DNA of 64,000 nt from Mycobacterium sherrisii (GCF_002102355.1 NZ_LQPT01000084.1:62001-126000); one strand, 5' to 3'; positions 42,357 through 52,070 are shown, counted from the stretch's first letter. The notes: a model not told the origin generated them from the letters alone. Numbers and translations: made by a program.

Positions 42357-45300
42357 ATGACGAGCGGTCCGCTTCACGACCTGTCCATCTCCGACATCCG
42401 GGACGACCAGGCCGAGCAACTGGCCCGGCGAGCGGGCGAACTGTTCCACACCGACCCGCAGTTCCGCGCCGCCACCCCGCTGCCCGCGGTTACCGGGGCG
42501 GCGTGTGCGCCGGATCTTCGGCTCACCGAAATTCTGCAGACGATCGTCGAAGGCTACGCCGACCGGCCGGCATTGGGCGAACGTGCCCGCGAATTGGTCA
42601 CCGATACAACGGGCCGGACCAAGGTCCGGCTGCGGCCACGCTTCGACACGGTCAGCTACCGCGAGCTATGGGACCGGGTACGCGCGATAGCCGCCGCCTG
42701 GCGGCACGACACCGAGAACCCGGTCCTCCCAGGCGATGTCGTGGCGACGGTCGGGTTCTCCAGCGCCGATTACCTGGTCGTCGACATGGTATGCGCCTAC
42801 CTCGGCCTGGTCACCGTGCCGCTGCAACACAACGCGCCGGTGTCCAGACTGCGGCCGATCATGGCGGAATGTGAACCGAAAATTCTCGCGGTCAGCGCCG
42901 AATACCTCGATCTGGCAGCCGAATCCGCGTTGACCAGTTCGTCATTGCGGCAGCTGATGGTGTTCAACTATCGACCCGATGTCGACCAACAGCGGGAAGA
43001 CTTCGAGAAGGCATGTATTCGTTTGCAGGGCAACGGGGCTCGCGTGGCCGTCACGACCGTCGATGACACCGTTGAGCGCGGCAGCGGCCTGCCGGCGGGC
43101 CCGGCGTTCACCGACGACACCGACGAACGTCTGGCAATGATCATGTACACCTCGGGTAGCACCGGGACACCCAAGGGCGCCATGTACACCGAACGGATGG
43201 TCGCCAAGATCTGGACATCCGGATCGTTCTTGCCGGGCGACCTGCCGGTGATCAACGTCAACTTCATGCCGCTCAACCACATCGGCGGTCGGCTGCCGCT
43301 CGCGTCGGCGTTCCTCACCGGGGGCACCAGCTACTTCGTCCCGGAAACCGACCTTTCCAGCCTCTTCGACGATTGGGCATTGGTGCGGCCGACCGAGCTG
43401 GGGATGGTGCCACGGGTGGCCGAAATGCTGTACCAGCATTACCGCAACACCATCGACCGCGGGATCGCCGACGGCGCCGATTCCGCCACCGCGGAGCGAG
43501 ACGCCGCGGACGAGCTGCGGGAGCGGGTGTTGGGCGGCCGGGTGCTGGGCGGCTTTGTCGGCAGCGCGCCGCTGTCCGGCGAGATGAAGTCGTTCTTGGA
43601 TCGGGTACTTCAAACCCACATCACGGACGGGTACGGCCTGACCGAGACCGGCATCGTCGCCCGTGACGGCATGATCAATCGCAAGCGGGTGATCGACTAC
43701 AAGCTCGTCGACGTCCCCGAACTCGGCTATTTCGGCACCGATCGGCCGTACCCGCGGGGCGAATTGCTGGTCAAGACGGACACAATGACGCCCGGCTATT
43801 TCAAACGCCCCGAACTCACCACGCAGGTCTTCGACGAGGATGGCTTCTACCGGACCGGCGACGTCGTCGCCGAGATCGAACCCGACCGCGTGACCTACGT
43901 CGATCGCCGCAACAACGTCCTCAAGCTGTCCCAGGGCGAATTCGTTGCGGTGGCGACGCTGGAATCGGTGTACGCCGCCGCCGCGTTGGTGCGACAGATC
44001 TTCATCTACGGCAACAGCGAACGGCCGAGTCTGCTGGCGGTGATCGTGCCGACGCCCGAGGCGCTGGCCGAGTACGGCAACAGCGCGGCGCTGAAAACCG
44101 CGCTACACCAGTCACTTCAGCAAAGCGGATCCGCCGCGCAGCTGCAGTCCTACGAGGTGCCCGTCGACTTCATCCTCGAAACCGAGCCCTTCACCGCCGA
44201 CAACGGATTGCTGTCCGGCTTGGGCAAGCAGCTTCGCCACCGGCTCAAAGACCGCTACGGCCAGGAACTCGAGCGACTTTACACCGACATCGCGGCCGCG
44301 CAGGTCGACGAGATCCGGGCGCTGCGCGAAAGCGCCGAGCACCGTCCGGTGGTGGAAACCCTCTCGGGGGCCTGCCGTGCTCTGCTCGGCACGTCCGGCG
44401 CCACCGCCGACGTCCATTTCACCGACCTCGGTGGAGACTCCTTGTCGGCGTTGAGCTTTTCGCATCTGCTCGAGGGAATCTTCGACGTCGAGGTTCCGGT
44501 TTCGGTGATCACCAGCCCCGCCAACAACATCGGCAAGATCGCGGATTACATCGAGGCGCGACGCGGCGCGGTCAGCCAGCGCCCGACCGCGGTGGCGGTG
44601 CATGGCCGCGGCGCGACCGCGATTGCCGCCGCCGACTTGACGTTGGACAAGTTCCTCGACGCCCAAACTCTGGACGCCGCACCGTCATTGCCGCGGGCCA
44701 CGAGCACGCCGCAGACGGTCCTGCTGACCGGTGCCAACGGGTGGTTGGGACGGTTCCTGACGCTGGAGTGGCTGCAGCGGCTCTCCGTGCCGGGCGGCAA
44801 ACTGATCACGATCGTGCGCGGCCGAAACGCCGACGAGGCCCGAACCCGGTTGGCGGACGCTTTCGACAGCGGCGATCCGGCGCTGATGCACCGCTTCCGC
44901 GAGCTTACCGCGCACCTCGAGGTGGTGGCCGGTGATATCGCGGAGCAGGATCTGGGCCTGGACGGCGCCGCCTGGCAACGGTTGGCCGACACCGTCGACC
45001 TGATCGTGCATCCGGCGGCCCTGGTCAACCATGTGCTGCCATACGACCAGTTGTTTGGACCCAATGTTGTTGGTACAGCAGAGGTTATTCGCCTCGCTCT
45101 TACCACCCGGATCAAACCGGTCAGCTATCTGTCCACGATTGCGGTGGCGATGAGCGCGGCGCCCGGTGAGTTTGTCGAGGATGGCGACATCCGCGTGATC
45201 AGCCCTACCCGGGCGATCAACGACGACTACGCCAACGGCTATGCCAACAGCAAGTTGGCCGGCGAGGTGCTGCTTCGAGAGGCCCACGACTTGTGCGGCC

Positions 45301-45902
45301 TGCCGGTCGCGGTGTTCCGCTCCGACATGCTGCTCGCCCATACCCGATACCACGGCCAGGTCAACGTCCCGGATATGTTCTCCCGATTGATCTTCAGCCT
45401 GCTCGTGACGGGCATCGCGCCGCATTCGTTCTACGAAGATGACGGACTCGGCAGCCGGGCCCGCGCCCACTACGACGGTCTCCCCGTCGACTTCGTCGCC
45501 GAGGCCATCACCGCCATCGGCGCCGGGATCACCGATGGGTACCGGTCGTTCGACGTGATGAACCCCCACGACGACGGAGTGTCAGTGGATGTGTTCGTGG
45601 ACTGGCTGATTCGCGCCGGCCACGACATTCAACGCATTCCCGATTACGGCGTGTGGCTGGACCGATTCCAGACCGCGCTGACGGGTCTGCCCGAACACCA
45701 ACGCCAGCACTCGGTCCTGCCGCTGCTGCACGCATTTCGGAAGCCGGAGAAGCCGATCCGGGGCGCCGCCGCCCCGACCGATGCGTTCCGCGCGGCGGTG
45801 CGCGCGGGCAAGATCGGGCCCGACCACGACATCCCGCATATCTCGCCGGCACTGATCGGAAAGTACGCGGATGACCTGCGCCGGCTGTCGTTGCTCGGCT
45901 GA
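42357..45902 (+). CDS. car: carboxylic acid reductase (FadD9-type)
   Basis: 1181-residue three-domain enzyme: adenylation domain (MYTSGSTGTPKGAMYTE, DGYGLTETG, YRTGD), carrier domain with phosphopantetheine site GGDSLS at Ser695, and a reductase domain with NADPH motif TGANGWLGRF and short-chain-dehydrogenase-type YANSKLAGE. It reduces carboxylic acids to aldehydes with ATP and NADPH and needs a PPTase for activation. GAAGGA lies before ATG 42357, 93 bp after the OYE gene. The LLM gene starts 26 bases after the stop. Together they suggest an aldehyde or enone-processing route. Confidence 0.95.
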   Translation: MTSGPLHDLSISDIRDDQAEQLARRAGELFHTDPQFRAATPLPAVTGAACAPDLRLTEILQTIVEGYADRPALGERARELVTDTTGRTKVRLRPRFDTVSYRELWDRVRAIAAAWRHDTENPVLPGDVVATVGFSSADYLVVDMVCAYLGLVTVPLQHNAPVSRLRPIMAECEPKILAVSAEYLDLAAESALTSSSLRQLMVFNYRPDVDQQREDFEKACIRLQGNGARVAVTTVDDTVERGSGLPAGPAFTDDTDERLAMIMYTSGSTGTPKGAMYTERMVAKIWTSGSFLPGDLPVINVNFMPLNHIGGRLPLASAFLTGGTSYFVPETDLSSLFDDWALVRPTELGMVPRVAEMLYQHYRNTIDRGIADGADSATAERDAADELRERVLGGRVLGGFVGSAPLSGEMKSFLDRVLQTHITDGYGLTETGIVARDGMINRKRVIDYKLVDVPELGYFGTDRPYPRGELLVKTDTMTPGYFKRPELTTQVFDEDGFYRTGDVVAEIEPDRVTYVDRRNNVLKLSQGEFVAVATLESVYAAAALVRQIFIYGNSERPSLLAVIVPTPEALAEYGNSAALKTALHQSLQQSGSAAQLQSYEVPVDFILETEPFTADNGLLSGLGKQLRHRLKDRYGQELERLYTDIAAAQVDEIRALRESAEHRPVVETLSGACRALLGTSGATADVHFTDLGGDSLSALSFSHLLEGIFDVEVPVSVITSPANNIGKIADYIEARRGAVSQRPTAVAVHGRGATAIAAADLTLDKFLDAQTLDAAPSLPRATSTPQTVLLTGANGWLGRFLTLEWLQRLSVPGGKLITIVRGRNADEARTRLADAFDSGDPALMHRFRELTAHLEVVAGDIAEQDLGLDGAAWQRLADTVDLIVHPAALVNHVLPYDQLFGPNVVGTAEVIRLALTTRIKPVSYLSTIAVAMSAAPGEFVEDGDIRVISPTRAINDDYANGYANSKLAGEVLLREAHDLCGLPVAVFRSDMLLAHTRYHGQVNVPDMFSRLIFSLLVTGIAPHSFYEDDGLGSRARAHYDGLPVDFVAEAITAIGAGITDGYRSFDVMNPHDDGVSVDVFVDWLIRAGHDIQRIPDYGVWLDRFQTALTGLPEHQRQHSVLPLLHAFRKPEKPIRGAAAPTDAFRAAVRAGKIGPDHDIPHISPALIGKYADDLRRLSLLG

Positions 45903-45928
45903 GTTCACGACACAAGAAGGAGCACACG

Positions 45929-46854
45929 GTGCAGTTGTCAGTATTTGCCGCTCTCGGAGCGCGAACCGGACAATGGGACATCGATACCTACGTTCAGAGC
46001 ATCGCGCGGTTCGCCGACGCCGGTTTCACGCGGTATGGTCCGCCCAATTACCTTGGGACGCTGACTTATTCACTGCACAGGCCGTTGCGTTGCGCGAGGT
46101 TCCTGCCGTCGAGTTGGGTTCGGCGGTACTGCCCATCCAAGTCGCGCATCCGATGCTGACCGCACAACGGGCACTGACCCTGAACGCGATCGCCGGGGGG
46201 CGGTTCAAGCTCGGCCTCGGGGTTAATCACCCGGGCATTAGCACCCAGCTGTGGGGCATCCCATGGGACAAACCGGTGCGACGCATGAGCGAGTACCTGG
46301 ACGGACTGCTGCCCTTGCTCGCAGGTCAAAAGGCCGACGCCGTCGGGGAACTGGTCACCACGCGCGGCGAGCTTGACATTGCGGGCGCCCCGGCACCAGA
46401 GGTTTACCTCGCCGCGATGGGTCCACAAATGTTGCGGCTGGCGGGTCGGCGGTGCGCGGGAACGATCACGTGGATGACCGGCCCGAAGACCTTGGCCAAC
46501 CACATCGGTCCGACGCTGCGCGACGCCGCGGCCGAGGCGGGCCGCCCCGAAGCAGTCCGAGTGGCCGCCGGGATACCGCTCTGTGTTACCGATGACGTGG
46601 CCGGCGCGCGGGCGCGTGCCGCCGAGCAGTTCCGGCTTTACGGCACGCTCCCGTCGTATCGGGCCATGCTGGACCGGGAAGGCTATGCCAGCCCCGAAGA
46701 CGCGGTCGTGATCGGTGATGAAGGCACCGTGTCCGACCGCATCGAGGAACTACGCTCCGCCGGTGTCGACGAGCTGATCGCATCCCCGTTCGGCGACGAT
46801 GAGGAATCGATCGCGCGGTCGGTGGCGCTGCTGAAAGCGGTTGCCGGCGTCTGA
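45929..46854 (+). pseudogene. LLM-class F420-dependent oxidoreductase, single-base frameshift
   Basis: GTG 45929 follows AAGGAG and begins MQLSVFAALGARTGQWDI...FADAGFTR, a normal luciferase-like N-terminus. That frame derails after GFTR. The rest (VWSAQLPWDADLFTAQAVAL, LPIQVAHPMLTAQRALTLNA, WGIPWDKPVRRMSEYLDGLL) continues in another frame to 46854. Adding one G at 46032-46033 (GCGGTATGG to GCGGGTATGG) gives an uninterrupted protein of about 308 residues. So the gene is either broken by a one-base deletion or the assembly has an error. The family uses F420 to oxidise or reduce alcohols and aldehydes, which would suit the neighbouring carboxylic acid reductase. Confidence 0.8.
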
Positions 46855-46857
46855 CCC

Positions 46858-47709
46858 TCACCGGATGTGCAAACCGCGCCGGTGCACCCACAGCACTGCC
46901 GCGGCACTTCCGACCACCCAGACCGCCAGCGCGATAACAAGGTGCACAAAGCTTTTCGTGTCACGGCCGAGTACCGGCCAGATCATCGCGGGAAGCTGCG
47001 TCCACAACACCCGGTGCTCGACCCCGTTCATCGGGTCCGCGAAGTAGTAGACGACATAGGGCAACATCAACGCGGTGATCCAGCCGCGCACGCGGCGACC
47101 GTCATCCCGCTGTCGCCACCGACGCAACAGCGGCTCGACACCGACCGGGTGCAACACCGACAACAGGTTACCCAGCCCGAGCCAGGACACGATGGGAACC
47201 GCGACCGTCGGAATCGTGATGGCCAGGCGCTGCGGGGACTCGATCCACAGCGTCAACAGCACCGCGGCCAGCAGGGTGGGCAATCCGACAATGACGAGCA
47301 GCGCGAGGTTCTTGATCAACAGCACCCGCCAGAACGGGACACCGTCGGACAAGGCCTGCTGCACGCGGTAGTGATCGGCACCGAGCAGGTTGGTAGTGGT
47401 GACATCGGCAAGGACCCACGACGAGAAGTAGGTCCCGACCAAAATGACCCAGTCCTGGTGGCGGCCCGGCGTCAGCGGCTGCACCACCAGCCAGCCGACG
47501 GCGAAAACCAGATTGGCCAGCACACCCATCAGCCAGGTGCGTGGCGGCGTGAACGCCCAGCGGATCTCGGCGCACACGGCCGGCCCCAGGCGTAGCTGCA
47601 GATCTTGGGCGGCCCTCCTGGCCGCATCCGGACGCGGCGCAGACGCCCGCGCTGTCGCGCGCACCACGGCACGCAGTCGCGACTCGACCAGGTGCTCCTG
47701 CTTGACCAC
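46858..47709 (-). CDS. ABC-2-type membrane permease-like protein
   Basis: 283 residues: a basic cytoplasmic N-terminus (about 50), then six hydrophobic segments (LMGVLANLVFAVGWLVV; DWVILVGTYFSSWVLA; a long FWRVLLIKNLALLVIVGLP block; IPTVAVPIVSWLGLGNLL; ALMLPYVVYYFA; LVIALAVWVVGSAAAVLWV). This fits an ABC-2-type transporter membrane subunit. GTG 47709 follows a small gene by 20 bases. No ATP-binding partner is adjacent, so it is an orphan permease or its ATPase lies elsewhere. Confidence 0.65.
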   Translation of the reverse strand: MVKQEHLVESRLRAVVRATARASAPRPDAARRAAQDLQLRLGPAVCAEIRWAFTPPRTWLMGVLANLVFAVGWLVVQPLTPGRHQDWVILVGTYFSSWVLADVTTTNLLGADHYRVQQALSDGVPFWRVLLIKNLALLVIVGLPTLLAAVLLTLWIESPQRLAITIPTVAVPIVSWLGLGNLLSVLHPVGVEPLLRRWRQRDDGRRVRGWITALMLPYVVYYFADPMNGVEHRVLWTQLPAMIWPVLGRDTKSFVHLVIALAVWVVGSAAAVLWVHRRGLHIR

Positions 47710-47729
47710 GGCGTCTCGGCTTTTCTGGC

Positions 47730-47900
47730 TTACCCGCGATCTTTGATGGCCGCCGAAAGGAGGCGCCGGTGCAACTCCTCGGTGAGCAGGTGACTGAGCG
47801 CGGTGTTGGTCTTCGGCTCGCGGGCCGGCAAGTCGTGGTCGGCTCGCGCCTGCTGGAAGACCGCCTGCCGGTTCTGCCCGATGGTGACGAAGGTCGACAA
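47730..47900 (-). CDS. small protein upstream of the permease (56 aa, TTG start)
   Basis: TTG 47900 with AAAGGA upstream opens a 56-residue reading frame: it begins STFVTIGQNRQAVF after the start, runs through REPKTNTALSHLLTEELHRRLL, and ends IKDRG with TAA. Codon bias is coding-like and helical propensity is high. It ends 20 bases before the permease start, so the two are probably co-expressed. No family is recognised; its TTG start makes it easy to miss. Confidence 0.5.
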   Translation of the reverse strand: MSTFVTIGQNRQAVFQQARADHDLPAREPKTNTALSHLLTEELHRRLLSAAIKDRG

Positions 47901-48122
47901 GATCCGTTCCTTTCTGCCCGTCGTGGTGCGCGCCGCTGGCCCATATTAGTGGCCGACGGCTTCCTCCCCGGCAGGAATAGAACGTGTTACAGTGCTGCCG
48001 ATCCGCGACCGAGGCGCCGGTCGTCCGGGCATTGCAGGCAAGGAGGCCCGCATGGATCTCGCCGCGGTCCACTCGTGGACCCCCCGCACGGAATTGCCTG
48101 CAGCGCAACGGAATTCGGGACG

Positions 48123-49250
48123 ATGACGGCACGTAAGCGCGTTGTGGTCGCCGGTCTTGGCGACGTTGGCCTGCTCACCGCGATCCGGTTGGCAAAGCAC
48201 GCCGACGTCGTGGGAATCTCCGTCAAGGACGCGTTGGTCAGCGGCCAGGAGCTCGGCGTGCGGCTGTCCCGCCCGGGTGACTGGGCCCGCGACTACTGGA
48301 TACCGTTTGACCGATTCCGCGGTCTGGACCGGGTGCGCACGGTGCAGGCCGAGCTGACCGGGCTGGACCTGGCCGGCCGGACCGTGTTCGCCCGGGGCAG
48401 TGACGGGGCCGCAATCGCCGAAGGATTCGACGCGCTGGTGATCTCGACCGGCGTGACGAACGGCTTCTGGCGTCAACCCATCATCCAGTCAGGCGCCGAT
48501 GTCGGCGCCGACCTGCACGCCAAACACCAGCGCCTGGCCGTCGCCGGGTCGATCATCGTCATCGGCGGCGGCGCGGCCGCGGTCAGCAGCGCCGTCAACC
48601 TGGCCACCACCTGGCCGACGAAACGGATTGACCTGTATTTTCCGGGAGCAGACGCGTTAATCGGGTATCACCCACGGATTTGGAAACGAATCCGGAACCG
48701 GCTCGCCGAACTCGAAGTGGGCGTGCACCCGGGACACCGCGCGATCATCGCGAACGGGTCCGCGGACCCGCACATCACGAGTGAACCCGTCCGGTGGAGC
48801 ACCGGACAACCGCCGGCCGTGGCAGATGCCGTGCTGTGGGCGGTGGGCCGGGTGCGGCCGAACACCGACTGGCTACCGCCGGACATTCTCGACGAGCAGG
48901 GCTTTGTTCGCGTGACGCCGGAACTGGAAGTGCCGGGCCACCGCGGGGTGTTCGCCGTGGGTGACGTCGCGGCCAGCGATCCGCAGCGCAGCTCGGCGCG
49001 CAATCGCGGGGACGCTCTGGTCGCCCACAACATCCGTGCCGAATTCAGCGGCCGCCGGCTGCGGTCGTTTCGGCCGCCGGGACGCCGGTGGGGTTCGTTG
49101 GTGGGCATCCAGCCCAATGGGCTGGAGGTGTTTTTGCCCAGTGGGCACGCGTTCCGCATTCCGCCGTGGCCGGTTCAGCGCATCGTGATGCCCGGCCTCG
49201 TTCGGTGGGGCATGTACCGCGGGATCCGGACGAATAATCCGCTTCGATAA
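48123..49250 (+). CDS. FAD-dependent pyridine nucleotide-disulphide oxidoreductase, AIF/NDH-2-like
   Basis: 375 residues with two dinucleotide folds: VVVAGLGDVGLLTA (FAD) and SIIVIGGGAAAVSSAVNLA (NAD(P)H), and the late GVFAVGDVAASDP motif that closes the FAD site. No CxxC redox pair is seen, so it is not a disulphide reductase; the nearest types are apoptosis-inducing-factor-like and type II NADH dehydrogenase-like proteins. ATG 48123 follows GGGA. The 222 bp before it hold nothing recognisable. The substrate is unknown. Confidence 0.8.
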   Translation: MTARKRVVVAGLGDVGLLTAIRLAKHADVVGISVKDALVSGQELGVRLSRPGDWARDYWIPFDRFRGLDRVRTVQAELTGLDLAGRTVFARGSDGAAIAEGFDALVISTGVTNGFWRQPIIQSGADVGADLHAKHQRLAVAGSIIVIGGGAAAVSSAVNLATTWPTKRIDLYFPGADALIGYHPRIWKRIRNRLAELEVGVHPGHRAIIANGSADPHITSEPVRWSTGQPPAVADAVLWAVGRVRPNTDWLPPDILDEQGFVRVTPELEVPGHRGVFAVGDVAASDPQRSSARNRGDALVAHNIRAEFSGRRLRSFRPPGRRWGSLVGIQPNGLEVFLPSGHAFRIPPWPVQRIVMPGLVRWGMYRGIRTNNPLR

Positions 49251-49304
49251 ACGTTGCGGGGAATGGCTTTTCGTGGGCGCCCGCCGTAAGGGACGCATGG
49301 TCAC

Positions 49305-50003
49305 TCAGGTGTTGCGGGTGTCGATAACCCGTTGTGCGACGTCGACCAGGCGCACGTTGGATTCCTGCGACAAGCTGCGCAGCATTTCGAAGGCGCGCAC
49401 GTCGTCCACGCCGTAACGCTCCATGATGATGCCTTTGGCCTGACCGATGCGGTCGCGGGTCAGCAACGCCGACTGCAGGTTCTCTCCCTCACGGCTGGCC
49501 GCCAGCGCGGCGGCGGCGTGTGCGGCCAACACCATGCCGACCGTCTCGGCGTCCGCATCCCACACGTGGGGCCGGAAGCCGAAGACGTTGAGCGCCCCGG
49601 CGGTGCGATCCGCGGTGTACAGCTTGAACGACAGTCCGCTGAACACGCCGACCTCGGTCACCGCGGCACTGTATTTCGGCCAGCGCGTCTCTTCGCGGAA
49701 GTCGTCGGTGCGCACCAAGGTCTCCTTCAGCGCGGCTTGCATGCACGGCCCTTCGCCCAGGCTCCTTTGCAGCTCGTCCAGCTCGTGCGGCAGGCCCGTG
49801 GTGCCGGCGACGGATTCGAACTGGCCGCCCGGGCCGATCAGCAGCACCCCGGCGCTGTCAGCTCCGGGAATCAGCTCGACAACGGCGGTAGTGACCTCCG
49901 CCAACACGTCCTCGGTCCGCCGTGGTGCCGCGATGCTACGGGATAATTCGGCCATGCGTTGCGCCAGCAGATGTCGCTCCAATACCGGCTCGTCAGTTTG
50001 CAT
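49305..50003 (-). CDS. GAF-ANTAR domain regulator
   Basis: 232 residues: a GAF domain (ADSAGVLLIGPGGQFESVA, FRPHVWDADAETVGMVLAAHA) and C-terminal ANTAR RNA-binding domain (ALLTRDRIGQAKGIIMERYGVDDVRAFEMLRSLSQ). ANTAR proteins act on paired hairpins to antiterminate transcription; GAF senses a small ligand or the redox state. AGGAG precedes ATG 50003, and the frame to 50198 is an unsupported extension. It is divergent from the flavin-reductase-like gene. Confidence 0.88.
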   Translation of the reverse strand: MQTDEPVLERHLLAQRMAELSRSIAAPRRTEDVLAEVTTAVVELIPGADSAGVLLIGPGGQFESVAGTTGLPHELDELQRSLGEGPCMQAALKETLVRTDDFREETRWPKYSAAVTEVGVFSGLSFKLYTADRTAGALNVFGFRPHVWDADAETVGMVLAAHAAAALAASREGENLQSALLTRDRIGQAKGIIMERYGVDDVRAFEMLRSLSQESNVRLVDVAQRVIDTRNT

Positions 50004-50148
50004 TTCCGTCGCTCCTGGGTACTTGGCTTCACGCAGGGTTCCCAGATACGCGAATGTCGAACATGCCGGCCCGCACTGCCGCGGCGCAACGCCGCGGCCA
50101 TAGCAGTCGGCGTGATTCCGATCCGGAACAAACGGGAATAGTGAGCGG

Positions 50149-50646
50149 GTGAGCGAGCCGGGGGTTAGTGCTTTTGAGAAATTGGTGGCGCTGCTCAACT
50201 ATCCGATGTTCGTCGTCACCACGCAGGCCAACGGCACCGCGGCCGGCTGCCTGGTGGGCTTCGCCTGCCAGGCGAGCATCCGTCCACCGCGATTCCTGGT
50301 CGGCCTGTCGACGCAAAACCACACGTACCGGGTGGCCGCCCAGGCCACCCATTTGGCCGTACACGTGTTCGACGTCGAACACATCGATGTCGTCGAGTTC
50401 TTCGGCAGCCACACCGGTGACCGGACCGACAAGTTCGCCCGATGCCGCTGGCATGTCGGTCCCGCCCAGCTGCCCATCCTCGAGGACGCGGCCGCCTGGT
50501 TCGTCGGGAAAATCGTGGACCGGTTCTCCCTCGGTGATCACGTCGGGCACCTGCTCCAACCCCTGGACGGCGACCCGCCAGCAGAACTGGAGCAGTGGGT
50601 GTCCTTCGGTGATGTCCGCACCCTCGAACCGGGCCACGAGGCCTGA
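50149..50646 (+). CDS. flavin-reductase-like, FMN-binding split-barrel protein
   Basis: 165 residues with the flavin reductase-like fold: YPMFVVTTQANGTAAGCLVGFACQASIRPPRFLVGLS, then a conserved HTGDRTDKFA. Such proteins supply FMNH2/FADH2 to two-component monooxygenases or only bind flavin. The RibD-like gene begins three bases after its stop. It could in principle serve the HsaA-like monooxygenase, which lacks an adjacent reductase, but it is 26 kb away. Confidence 0.78.
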   Translation: MSEPGVSAFEKLVALLNYPMFVVTTQANGTAAGCLVGFACQASIRPPRFLVGLSTQNHTYRVAAQATHLAVHVFDVEHIDVVEFFGSHTGDRTDKFARCRWHVGPAQLPILEDAAAWFVGKIVDRFSLGDHVGHLLQPLDGDPPAELEQWVSFGDVRTLEPGHEA

Positions 50647-50649
50647 CCG

Positions 50650-51396
50650 ATGACAACCTCTGATCGCTGCCACCAGCAGAACAGCATGGTCCGTGTGGGC
50701 ACCGTCTCCGGCATCGACGAGCTTGCGTCGTTCTACGCGGAGCCGCCGGAAGGGGTGCGCGCCAACATGATCTACAGCGCCGACGGCGCCGCCGCGTTCG
50801 GGGGCCGCACCGGGCCGCTGTCGTCGCAAACCGATCGCGAGCTGCTGCGGATCCTGCGAGGATTCGCCGACGTGGTTCTGGTCGGCGCCGCGACCGCGCG
50901 CGCCGAGAATTACGGGCCGGTGCAACTCAGCGACTCCCAACATGCCGCACGCCGGCGGGGCGGAAAGCTCAAGCCGCCGCCGGTCGCGGTGATCAGCCGG
51001 ACAGCTGAGCTTCCCACCAGGCTCGTCAGCGACCCGAGCCAACCGCCGCTATTGGTCACCAGCGCCGAGACCGCGGCGCGCCATGACCGCACCGGCAACC
51101 CACGCTGCGGCGTGCTGGTGGCCGGTGAGCGTTCCGTCGATGTCGCGACGGCCGTTGCGCTGCTGCGCAGCCACGGATTGTCACGCGTGCTCTGTGAGGG
51201 CGGTCCGACACTGCTCGACGAACTGGTGGCTGCCGACGCGGTTCAGGAGGTGTGCGTGACGCTGGCGCCCAAGCTCGCCGCCAGTCAGCCGATCGGTCAC
51301 CGGCAGCAGCCCTCGTCGCTGGCTTTACCGGCCACGCTGCGACTCGAACACGCGTTGGTCCACGACGACTATCTGTTCTTGAAGTACTGCCGCTGA
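50650..51396 (+). CDS. RibD C-terminal-type pyrimidine reductase-like protein
   Basis: 248 residues with the RibD_C/DHFR-like fold: VRANMIYSADGAAAFGGRTG, LRGFADVVLVGAATARAENYGP, and the late RVLCEGGPTLLDELVAADAV. It lacks a deaminase domain. It resembles Rv2671-type proteins, which reduce riboflavin-pathway pyrimidines or, as reported, can act as an alternative dihydrofolate reductase (from memory). It follows the flavin-reductase-like gene by three bases, so the pair may be linked to flavin supply. Confidence 0.82.
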   Translation: MTTSDRCHQQNSMVRVGTVSGIDELASFYAEPPEGVRANMIYSADGAAAFGGRTGPLSSQTDRELLRILRGFADVVLVGAATARAENYGPVQLSDSQHAARRRGGKLKPPPVAVISRTAELPTRLVSDPSQPPLLVTSAETAARHDRTGNPRCGVLVAGERSVDVATAVALLRSHGLSRVLCEGGPTLLDELVAADAVQEVCVTLAPKLAASQPIGHRQQPSSLALPATLRLEHALVHDDYLFLKYCR

Positions 51397-51399
51397 CCG

Positions 51400-51885
51400 C
51401 TACACCCGCGGATAGCCGCGGCGAACGGTGCGATCGAAGATTCCGAGCGTCGCGCGCAGTGCGTTCTCGGACAGCACCGGGAAAATCTTGGCCTCCCGCC
51501 AGGCCGGGTCGATCTGCGACCAGTCGTAGAACGAGGTGACCACGCTGGCGGCGGGATCGTCGGTCGGCGTGAGCGCAAAGCCGTAGACGTGCCCGATCTG
51601 CGGGCGTAGCCGACCGAGCACCGTCCAGGCAATCAGCCGGTCCGGGTCGAACTCCGTGATCTGTACCGTGACGTCGTATTTACCCAGTTGCGGATAGTCG
51701 TTGAGTGCTTCGCGGTCCATGTGCACGACGAACTCGTCGCCGACGGCGGCGACCGGATCCCCGTCCGCATCCTGCAGCATGCCGGTGGAGTCGATGGCGA
51801 CATGGCCTTGCGGGTCACAGAGCAGCCGGAAAATGTCGTGCGCCGCGGCCGAGATCGTGCGCTGGGCTTCGATGCGTTCGCTCAT
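51400..51885 (-). CDS. SRPBCC (polyketide cyclase/START-like) protein
   Basis: 161 residues starting MSERIEAQRTISAAAHDIFRLLCDP, a standard SRPBCC opening, then TVQITEFDPDRLIAWTVLG and a C-terminal helix NALRATLGIFDRTVRRG. It may bind or transport hydrophobic ligands. GGAGG lies seven bases before ATG 51885. It converges on the RibD-like gene three bases from its stop. Function unknown. Confidence 0.8.
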   Translation of the reverse strand: MSERIEAQRTISAAAHDIFRLLCDPQGHVAIDSTGMLQDADGDPVAAVGDEFVVHMDREALNDYPQLGKYDVTVQITEFDPDRLIAWTVLGRLRPQIGHVYGFALTPTDDPAASVVTSFYDWSQIDPAWREAKIFPVLSENALRATLGIFDRTVRRGYPRV

Positions 51886-52070
51886 GTGTCCTCCAGTTGG
51901 GCTTACTGTATGACGTTCGCGCCGGCGGATGTCCGAAACCGGAAGGCTCGCAACGGTTGCCTGGGCGCAGCGGAGTCCGGGCGCGGGCCGGTTCAAATGG
52001 CGCCCCACACCGTGCTGTGCCACGGTGGAGTGATGCGGCAGTTTCCGGGCGAGGTCGGGGTGGCGACACG

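Noticed and set aside
47769-48122. In-frame upstream extension of the AIF/NDH-like gene
   Set aside because: It runs over the small minus-strand gene and its promoter; the Rossmann motif starts properly from ATG 48123.
50149-50646. Flavin-reductase-like gene as the missing HsaB
   Set aside because: It is 26 kb away in a different context with a RibD-like gene; no sequence feature links it to the HsaA-like gene.
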